Below are positions 20,490 to 26,387 of a DNA stretch of 26,387 nt, in pieces. The notes under the pieces are model-generated. The model saw nothing but the letters and a program-made list of their open reading frames with translations. It did no database searches and was not told where the DNA came from. This stretch comes from a virus. How positions within the stretch are numbered: position 1 is the stretch's first letter; each line of letters begins with the position of its first letter. A program made the translations under genes and the position numbers. The stretch is from positions 1-26,387 of the IMG/VR virus record IMGVR_UViG_3300026209_000702; one strand, 5' to 3'.

Positions 20490-23155
20490 TATGCTACCTC
20501 GAATAAACTTTCAAATGTTGTATTTTGTTGAGTTGCTTTTAGATCCCAATCCATAACACTAAGTAAGTTACCAATCTTATTATCAATAATAGTTTCTTCC
20601 ATTGCTCTGTGATCAAATGGCAAATCTTTAAACCATTGTGGTAAATGCAACTCGTCAATTGGAAGTGCAACTGATCGCATCTTCATTGGATTGTCTTTGA
20701 GTTTACATACAATAGTTTTCATGCCATCTATAACTTCCATACTAAATTTATCACTGTATGCTTTACGCAATATGTTCCAATTAATACCAGCCATAACATG
20801 CCCAACTCCACATCTACCTGTCTTATTATACTCTTTGGTATAATGTGTTATTCTATTAACACGCTTTGGTGTACCTTTTTCCCAACCAGGACGTTCCTTA
20901 AATTTTTCTCTAAACTCAGTTATCGTTTGCAATATTTCGTCTTCTTGTGTACCTTTTAATACAGATAATAATATATTTTCTAAAAACCTTTGCATAAACT
21001 CTGGTGTATCACTACGTTTAAGATCAAGTCCCATTGCTTTGAGTTTGCCATCACTATCAATATCTTTGCGATTGCCTTCTTCGTCGTATACTAAAATACC
21101 ATATCGTTTTTTAGTAATAAACAATCCACGTTCTCCACATAACTCTCTACCTGCTTTAATAATAGCACCATTATCTCTTGTTGTATGAAATGCTTTGTTC
21201 ATGAACTCAGGAAACGTATCATTAACTTGCTCACATATTGCATCATATACTTCGACTACTGTTTCTTTATTCCATTCAAGTTTACCATTATCTATATCTT
21301 CTTTCCATGGAATTGTTGCTGAAAAATAACAACTATCAGTATCACCATATATAATACCGTCACCTACATGATCATATTTGCCGGCAATAAATTCATTTAC
21401 TTTACCAGCCATATGTTTAACAATGCTTCTACCGCAAAGTGTAGTACTTTGTCCTATTCTCATATCAAAAAATCTTGAACCCGGATTTAACAAAGCACCA
21501 TACAAACTATTTAAGTTAATTTTCTTTACAAGTTGTCTCTTATCCCAAAATTCTATTTGTTCTTTGTTTTTGCTATCAATTGACTCTTTAAGTTTTACCT
21601 GCATTTGTTTACGTTCTGCATACCAACGTTCTAACAATCCTGGTATAATACCTTTTTCATCATATCTAAATATTACGCCATTTGCAGTTATACACCATGG
21701 TTTTCCACTATTAAAAACAAGTTCGTATACTTCAGCACCAGTTAATTTCATCCTATCGCCATTAACAAAAACAACATCTACTTCGTGTTCTTTGTCTTGC
21801 GCCATTACATATTCATATTCTAATGTTGAAAACCGTGGTAACCAAGCATCAGCAAAACTCATTTTCTTTTCGTCACGCCCATCAACACGACCTTCAATGT
21901 AGTTTTTTGTATAGTCTGGATCAATATGTGCAACAATAGTTTCTGGACTCATGTTTAATGCACGAATTGCAGACGGATACAGACTGTTAATGTCCATTGA
22001 ACCAATCCAATCCCATAAGCCTGGTTTTGGATATGCTACATACGCACCTGCGGCTGTTGTTGCTTCTCCGTGATCTTTCTTATCTGGAACTTGAACACCT
22101 AATGCATGTGATTCATTAATAATTGCTTGATCACTAACTGCAACTGCACCTAACGTTGTTTTTAACAATACAGTATTAGCATGGGCAAGTACATTATGTA
22201 AATCTATATAGCGAAGTTTTTTATCTATTTTAACAAGCATTTCTGTATCTTGCCTGTTATAAGCAATAAACTTTTCAAAATCATTATTATATAATTGATC
22301 AAGTGTGCCTTCGTAAGGAACTTTATTTTCGCCAATTTCAACTTCGCCAATAAAGTCTAATCTATAAGAATGATGTTCGTGGAATGTATTTTTTCTGTAC
22401 AACTGTAAGTAATCTAAATGTACCCGTCCTATTAAATCATATGTTTCTTGTAGTCGCCCATAATTTTCATATTCACGTTTAATTGGATATTTTTGCCACA
22501 AACAAAATTCTCGTGTACGTTCTTTACCTAATAACATTGTTACCCGATTAACTATATACGGAATATCATAACCTTCTGAGTTCCATCCGCTTAGTATATC
22601 AGCATCTTCTATTAATGCAATAAAATGATTTAACATTTCTTCTTCGCTACTGCAAAGAATTGTATCGTCAAATCTACTACAAATTTCTTCTGCTTGTGTT
22701 TTATTAAGTGTTTTGGGAGCAAGACAAAGTGTTACTAACTTGTCTATCCAATCAAGGCCTAATGTAATTGCAGTTATTTTAGCAAACGGATTAGACGGAT
22801 CTGCATATCCTCTTGCACTATCAAAATCAACTTCGATATCAAAAAAACATGTATTAAGTTTTGCAGTCCTCCCGTCAATATAATTTTCACTTAAACATTG
22901 AAAAATAGGATTAATGTCGCTTTCAAATAACGTCTTGTTACTTAAAAGTTTACGTTCTTTCCTAAATGCTTTTGTGCTATTACATTGAACACGTTGCAAC
23001 GGGTCGCCGTAAATGCTTTTAAATTTACCTCTAGGATCTGTATAATAGAAAGTATATTTTGCAGGGTAGGTTTTATATTCTCTTTTGACTTTTGTTCGTT
23101 CTACTACTTCAATACAATCTCTGTCTCTATCAAAAAATGCGTCAATATAGCTCAT
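20489..23155 (-). CDS. Family B DNA polymerase, T4 gp43-like
   Basis: An 888-residue replicative polymerase with 3'-5' exonuclease. Exo I: FFDIEVDF (Asp106, Glu108); Exo II: SGWNSEGYDIP (189-199); Exo III: YNRQDTEML (Asp303). Polymerase motifs: SMDINSLYPS (Asp388), KKINLNSLYGAL (544-555) and YGDTDS (603-608). Length and order match T4 gp43 (898). It works with the gp45-like clamp at 16371-17117. The C-terminus ends NTTFESLFEVA, a likely clamp-binding tail (xxLF). It is the third gene of the dsbA-led operon and overlaps the P-loop gene by 4 nt. Confidence 0.97.
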   Translation of the reverse strand: MSYIDAFFDRDRDCIEVVERTKVKREYKTYPAKYTFYYTDPRGKFKSIYGDPLQRVQCNSTKAFRKERKLLSNKTLFESDINPIFQCLSENYIDGRTAKLNTCFFDIEVDFDSARGYADPSNPFAKITAITLGLDWIDKLVTLCLAPKTLNKTQAEEICSRFDDTILCSSEEEMLNHFIALIEDADILSGWNSEGYDIPYIVNRVTMLLGKERTREFCLWQKYPIKREYENYGRLQETYDLIGRVHLDYLQLYRKNTFHEHHSYRLDFIGEVEIGENKVPYEGTLDQLYNNDFEKFIAYNRQDTEMLVKIDKKLRYIDLHNVLAHANTVLLKTTLGAVAVSDQAIINESHALGVQVPDKKDHGEATTAAGAYVAYPKPGLWDWIGSMDINSLYPSAIRALNMSPETIVAHIDPDYTKNYIEGRVDGRDEKKMSFADAWLPRFSTLEYEYVMAQDKEHEVDVVFVNGDRMKLTGAEVYELVFNSGKPWCITANGVIFRYDEKGIIPGLLERWYAERKQMQVKLKESIDSKNKEQIEFWDKRQLVKKINLNSLYGALLNPGSRFFDMRIGQSTTLCGRSIVKHMAGKVNEFIAGKYDHVGDGIIYGDTDSCYFSATIPWKEDIDNGKLEWNKETVVEVYDAICEQVNDTFPEFMNKAFHTTRDNGAIIKAGRELCGERGLFITKKRYGILVYDEEGNRKDIDSDGKLKAMGLDLKRSDTPEFMQRFLENILLSVLKGTQEDEILQTITEFREKFKERPGWEKGTPKRVNRITHYTKEYNKTGRCGVGHVMAGINWNILRKAYSDKFSMEVIDGMKTIVCKLKDNPMKMRSVALPIDELHLPQWFKDLPFDHRAMEETIIDNKIGNLLSVMDWDLKATQQNTTFESLFEVA

Positions 23156-24180
23156 AGTTTTTCATGCATAACATATTTGTCTAATAAGTTTACTATATTT
23201 TCCTTGGGTTGTAAACCTAAAAATGCTAATATGCCGTGTAACGTTTCTTTCTTCATTACTTCACCAAGTGGTGTTTCAGGGCATCTATATAAATCATTAT
23301 AAAAAACATTGTATATTTCCCACCAGTTTTCGTTAAATGACGGTGCTACAATATCTGTAAAATTTAAACCTAAGTACTCCAGATAACCACCAGGATAGTT
23401 AAAGTTTTTATCTAGTATTTCGTCTAGTTCATTTTTATTAGAATTAACATCAACTTCCCAACGTGTCAATTTGTTGTAATCAATTTTATCACCAACTCTA
23501 ATTTTATTATTATAATTTTTGATTAGTGAGTTAATATTACCTATGTTTAAATCGGATGGTGTTTTAGGAAGTATTTTAATAATTTTAGCATTTTCAAAAT
23601 ATCTTAATGTTTGTGTTATATCCAAATGCAATGCAGTTAAGTACACTTCGTACCCATCTTCTTTTGCTCTATTTGCGTAAGTTGTTATTTCTTGTGCATG
23701 TTGTTTAGGATTTTCTAATTGCCAAAAATGATCCTGTTCTACTGCTTGTAATTCTATAGTATCAAAATCACTAATACATTTTCCACCATCGCCGAATTCA
23801 AGTTGCTTATCATTGTATAGATGATTATATATAAGTGTTGATAAAAAATCACCTCCCATGCCAACTGGTGCTTGTACAAATATAGTTGGAGTTTTAATTA
23901 CATACTTTTCAAATAGCCATGGGTTAGTTTCCATATCAACTTCTGAACCCATTATTATTAAAAAGTCTTCAAATGTATTATCAAGTTGATGTACAAACAA
24001 TTCAGGTGTAAACCAATGGTTTGCTGTCCACGGTTTATCTAAAAAATATCGGCCTCTTAAAAAATGATATAGTATTGCTTGAAAATACCTATCTAAATCA
24101 TTGAGGGACTCAGGAATATCAACGCCTAGTCCCTTCATATAATTTGTAGTATTTTTGATAATACTGGTGGTGTCAATCAT
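23152..24180 (-). CDS. P-loop/sulfotransferase-like hypothetical protein
   Basis: A 342-residue protein. After an N-terminal helical part it has TPTIFVQAPVGMGGDFLSTLIY (about residues 93-114), a strand, glycine loop and helix like a sulfotransferase nucleotide-binding site. The C-terminal end (ENWWEIYNVFYNDLY, ETLHGILAFLGLQPKENI) resembles the sulfotransferase tail. It lies between dsbA-like and polymerase genes, overlapping each by 4 nt. Function inferred only; it may act on nucleotides or glycans. Confidence 0.6.
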   Translation of the reverse strand: MIDTTSIIKNTTNYMKGLGVDIPESLNDLDRYFQAILYHFLRGRYFLDKPWTANHWFTPELFVHQLDNTFEDFLIIMGSEVDMETNPWLFEKYVIKTPTIFVQAPVGMGGDFLSTLIYNHLYNDKQLEFGDGGKCISDFDTIELQAVEQDHFWQLENPKQHAQEITTYANRAKEDGYEVYLTALHLDITQTLRYFENAKIIKILPKTPSDLNIGNINSLIKNYNNKIRVGDKIDYNKLTRWEVDVNSNKNELDEILDKNFNYPGGYLEYLGLNFTDIVAPSFNENWWEIYNVFYNDLYRCPETPLGEVMKKETLHGILAFLGLQPKENIVNLLDKYVMHEKL

Positions 24181-24434
24181 GCAGTTCTTCCGACTTGAAT
24201 AAGAATATCTTCAAGTTCTTCCATGTCGTCTTTAGTCTTTTGTAATTCTGCTTTGTGTGCAACACGAATTGCTTTATTAAGTGTTCCGGGTTTCATGTCG
24301 AGTTCTTGTGCTACGGCTTTTACTGTATCGCCTAGCCCTTCACGTAAATCTTTAATTTCTTGAGATACTTGTACACCTTCGTTAATAACTTGCTTTAATT
24401 TAGCAAGATCAGTTTGTCCGAATGCTCTTGTCAT
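24177..24434 (-). CDS. DsbA-like dsDNA-binding protein (T4 type)
   Basis: An 85-residue protein: TDLAKLKQVINEGVQVSQEI, LREGLGDTVKAVAQELDMKPGTLNKAIRVA and an acidic end. The centre reads as a helix-turn-helix. I match it to the T4-like DsbA family, a dsDNA-binding protein that aids late transcription. I chose ATG at 24434, with AAAGGA upstream, over the longer frame to 24488, because that start lies upstream of the expected transcription start. It opens the polymerase operon. Confidence 0.75.
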   Translation of the reverse strand: MTRAFGQTDLAKLKQVINEGVQVSQEIKDLREGLGDTVKAVAQELDMKPGTLNKAIRVAHKAELQKTKDDMEELEDILIQVGRTA

Positions 24435-24478
24435 AGTTCCTTTTGGAGTTTTTGCTCGCAGAATGCAAAGCAATATAT

Positions 24479-24507
24479 AGTATAACATGTTAAGATTAAC
24501 ATGTCAA
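24479..24507 (-). promoter_or_regulatory. Promoter of the dsbA-like/polymerase operon
   Basis: Minus-strand TTGACA (24507-24502), 17-nt spacer, TATACT (24484-24479). The leader to the ATG at 24434 is about 40 nt. The spacer is filled by a 20-bp inverted repeat. Confidence 0.75.
24485..24504. promoter_or_regulatory. Inverted-repeat operator candidate, polymerase operon
   Basis: ACATGTTAA and TTAACATGT face each other across 2 nt: a perfect 9-bp inverted repeat that fills the promoter spacer. The TAACATGTTA core also lies in the clamp promoter. A dimeric repressor or activator could bind here. Confidence 0.55.
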
Positions 24508-24512
24508 GTCTA

Positions 24513-24989
24513 TTATATAGCAAATCCTGGCTTATAAACAGTACGTTTATTAATTCGTAAGGCTGTTAAAATCTTACGCCGATTAGTACCATCTCGTTTA
24601 TAACTACAATGTACCCATCCGCTATGTGGATCGCCTTTCTTATAGAATTCTAATATAATTTGGTCCCAGTCTAAGTTTTTAGTAATCCATTTTGCTAAGT
24701 CGGGATTAGAAACTGAAAAACATTCTAAATCAACTGCTTCGCCATTACAATGCTGACTTCTTGCTGATCCACCTACTGCTTTATTAAGTGCTGGTGATCG
24801 ATATCCACTATTGACTGTAACTACACCAAACTGTTCTCTAACTGGTTGTAAAATTTTATGAGTAACAACTGTCAAATTAATCAAATGTTCGGTACTAGGC
24901 CCGTTGTCAATATCTAACCTATCTGCCGTTGAACTTGCAGTTAACTCTTTTAGATTGAAATTTTTTGATATTTTAATTTTTTCACTCAT
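24513..24989 (-). CDS. M15-family peptidase, likely endolysin
   Basis: A 158-residue VanY/M15-type peptidase. Zinc ligands are His80 and Asp87 (SQHCNGEAVDL) and His127 (GWVHCSY); VNSGYRSPALN is the usual upstream motif. Phage enzymes of this type cut the peptide stems of peptidoglycan. A holin gene lies just upstream at 25332-25796, so this is the probable endolysin. No signal peptide is seen, consistent with holin-dependent release. It overlaps the preceding gene by 4 nt. Confidence 0.9.
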   Translation of the reverse strand: MSEKIKISKNFNLKELTASSTADRLDIDNGPSTEHLINLTVVTHKILQPVREQFGVVTVNSGYRSPALNKAVGGSARSQHCNGEAVDLECFSVSNPDLAKWITKNLDWDQIILEFYKKGDPHSGWVHCSYKRDGTNRRKILTALRINKRTVYKPGFAI

Positions 24990-25324
24990 GTTGGTATTTT
25001 AATTCCTGCTATGTTAAGTAAAGATCTGCCCATTGTAATTGCTTCATCAACTACATAATCAACATTCTCTTTAGGTATTCCAAATTCATTACATGCATAT
25101 TCAAGTAACTTATCCCATTCTTCGTCAGTTAAATCTATAACTTCTGGTAATACGTCATCTATATTATCTATTGCTGGAGCCAATTTTTTTATTGGTTCAA
25201 CAAAGTTTTTAGCATCCCATAAATCAATATCGCCATCTTCTAAACTTACTTGAACTGCTTTTATAAGCGAAAAAACAAATGCTAATAATTCTTTTACTTC
25301 TTTAATGCCACGTTCGTCTGCCAT
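24986..25324 (-). CDS. Hypothetical protein in lysis cluster
   Basis: A 112-residue acidic protein with a helical start (IKEVKELLAFVFSLIKAVQVSL), a middle (KNFVEPIKKLAPAIDNIDDV) and DLTDEEWDKLLEYACNEF near the end. It is soluble, with no clear membrane helix. It lies between holin and endolysin, overlapping the latter by 4 nt, so a virion or lysis-related role is possible. I recall similar small proteins beside phage holins but no function. Confidence 0.65.
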   Translation of the reverse strand: MADERGIKEVKELLAFVFSLIKAVQVSLEDGDIDLWDAKNFVEPIKKLAPAIDNIDDVLPEVIDLTDEEWDKLLEYACNEFGIPKENVDYVVDEAITMGRSLLNIAGIKIPT

Positions 25325-25331
25325 GTTACTC

Positions 25332-25796
25332 CTATTTGTTAAGTTGCTTTATTTTAGGCATTGCCCTAGATCCAAACCAAAAACTAATGATAGCGGCAAA
25401 TAATGCTTCTGTTTGATCGTCCCATATTACTGCAATGGTTGCATTTAAATCACTACCATTTTTTATTGCTTGGTATACTAAAGTAATTTTAACACCAATA
25501 AATGTTAAAAAGAATACATAAGTTATAAACGGTCTTACGAATGCTCGTAATGAATTTATAAATCCTTTTTGATTTCCAAGAGCTGTATCATGTGCTAAAA
25601 GCATCTTTTGCTCTTCAAAATCTTTTTTCGCGGCAAATGTTTGAAGATCTAATTCAACTCCCTGCTTTTTTGCTTCGAGTTGGAGTTTAAGTTCTTCTGT
25701 TTTTTGTTTAGTTTCTTCTTTGCCTTTAAAATAATCTATTACGCTTGGGACTGCCGATCCGGCAAAGCCTAATAAACTTCCTAATACTGTAAGCAT
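25332..25796 (-). CDS. Holin of the 3-TM type
   Basis: A 154-residue protein resembling the GTA_holin_3TM family. The N-terminus is a weakly hydrophobic segment (LGSLLGFAGSAVPSVI), then a long charged helix (about 25-70), then SLRAFVRPFITYVFFLTFIG and a final hydrophobic segment ALFAAIISFWFGSRAM. Start ATG at 25796 has AGAGG upstream. Next to an M15 peptidase it forms a lysis pair. Confidence 0.8.
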   Translation of the reverse strand: MLTVLGSLLGFAGSAVPSVIDYFKGKEETKQKTEELKLQLEAKKQGVELDLQTFAAKKDFEEQKMLLAHDTALGNQKGFINSLRAFVRPFITYVFFLTFIGVKITLVYQAIKNGSDLNATIAVIWDDQTEALFAAIISFWFGSRAMPKIKQLNK

Positions 25797-25830
25797 ATTA
25801 ACCTCTTTAATTTTCTGTTAATACAGATTT

Positions 25831-26387
25831 TTAAACTGTGTATTTTTTGCCATTCCAGACAAAATATTTAAGTGTCTTACCATTTTTTAACTTCATGGTT
25901 TTTAAATTAGCAGAATCTGCTTTTGCTTCAGCATGTGCTTGTTTAAATGTTCTTTGAACTAAGCCTACCTTCATCATTAACTTTTGTTCTGCTTTTGAAT
26001 ATTTACTATATTTTTTTCTTTTGGCTTTTATTTGTGCAAATAATTTTTCTTCGTCGTTATTAAGCCTTGTTTTGCCTTTTCCTTTTCCTACTGCAACAAT
26101 CAATCCATTATCACCAATAAGTGGTTTTGCAACATTTTTATTTTTAGATGATTCAATAGAGCCCAATGCTTGTGATATTGCACTACTTACTTTTTTACCT
26201 GATTGTTTTGCTTTTATATTAGCCCCATTCTTTGTTGTAGTAGGTGGAACATTTACTAATGAAATATTCCTAGCCATAGCATTATGTTTTGCAATATCTT
26301 TTTTTGTTAGCACAGGCTTTTTAATTTTTGGTTTTTTATAATCTGCTTTTGCTTGAGCAACGGTATCAGGTTTAAAATCTTTTATAT
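25831..26387 (-). CDS. Lysine-rich protein, truncated by window edge
   Basis: The reading frame stays open to the right edge, so the gene starts outside the window. At least 185 residues are visible. A GTG at 26313 could be a start, but the preceding in-frame sequence (KPDTVAQAKADYKKPKIKKP) looks like coding sequence, with no in-frame stop. The protein is rich in Lys and Ala, with a polar low-complexity middle and a C-terminal KNGKTLKYFVWNGKKYTV. It may bind DNA or be a virion protein. Family unknown. Confidence 0.7.
   Translation of the reverse strand, partial: IKDFKPDTVAQAKADYKKPKIKKPVLTKKDIAKHNAMARNISLVNVPPTTTKNGANIKAKQSGKKVSSAISQALGSIESSKNKNVAKPLIGDNGLIVAVGKGKGKTRLNNDEEKLFAQIKAKRKKYSKYSKAEQKLMMKVGLVQRTFKQAHAEAKADSANLKTMKLKNGKTLKYFVWNGKKYTV

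Noticed and set aside
24435-24488. N-terminal extension of the DsbA-like protein
   Set aside because: The predicted transcription start lies near 24472, downstream of that start codon, and the family similarity begins at the later ATG.
1-26387. CRISPR array, tRNA genes, IS elements or integrase
   Set aside because: No spaced direct repeats, cloverleaf-like sequences, transposase or recombinase motifs were seen on either strand by eye.

Overview
The window is AT-rich, densely packed phage DNA: about forty genes, nearly all on the minus strand, with overlaps of a few bases and almost no spacer. A T4-type replication core is recognisable: a family B DNA polymerase (gp43-like), a sliding clamp (gp45-like), a FEN/T4 RNase H-like 5' nuclease and a DsbA-like dsDNA-binding protein. 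A lysis group (3-TM holin, M15 endolysin) lies at the right end. Together these point to a T4-like myovirus. The mix of auxiliary genes (HtrA-type protease, Na/Pi cotransporter half, HIT protein, MoxR ATPase, radical SAM enzymes) fits a marine phage. A Usg-like gene, a family I know mainly from alphaproteobacteria, hints at an alphaproteobacterial host. The host is inference.

Layout, reading the minus strand from right to left. 26387-24513: a lysine-rich gene open at the right edge, holin, a small acidic protein and an M15 peptidase. 24507-17167: one long operon behind a sigma70-like promoter: dsbA-like, P-loop/sulfotransferase-like protein, polymerase, SGNH-like protein, unknown, HIT, small membrane protein, half-size Na/Pi cotransporter, metallophosphoesterase. 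17177-12582: a second promoter with a shared palindrome, then clamp, a CPFA-motif protein, a large TGT/DpdA-like transglycosylase, two short overlapping ORFs, an HExxH protein and a P-loop-like protein. 12585-9247: conserved phage proteins, a QueD-like enzyme, a GT-B glycosyltransferase, a radical SAM protein and a separate twitch/SPASM-like protein. 9259-4196: a twitch-radical SAM fusion, FolE, small proteins, a GC-rich structured element, an RHH-like protein, QueE, a small protein and the 5' nuclease. 4186-1818: HtrA-like protease, a secreted Cys protein, a two-TM protein, a 35-residue Cys-rich metallothionein-like ORF and a conserved small protein. 1821-1: the only plus-strand gene (usg-like), then two minus-strand genes behind near-duplicate promoter/leader cassettes, ending in a hairpin terminator.

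The main theme is 7-deazaguanine chemistry: FolE, QueD-like, QueE and a TGT/DpdA-like transglycosylase are spread over three adjacent transcription units. No QueC is seen, so the end product could be CDG, or preQ0 made with host QueC, inserted into phage DNA or into tRNA. Two paralogous sets of radical SAM and twitch domains sit in the middle of this cluster in opposite domain orders. Two replication promoters share a TAACATGTTA palindrome next to the -10 box, which suggests a common regulator. No tRNA, CRISPR array, IS element or attachment site was found.
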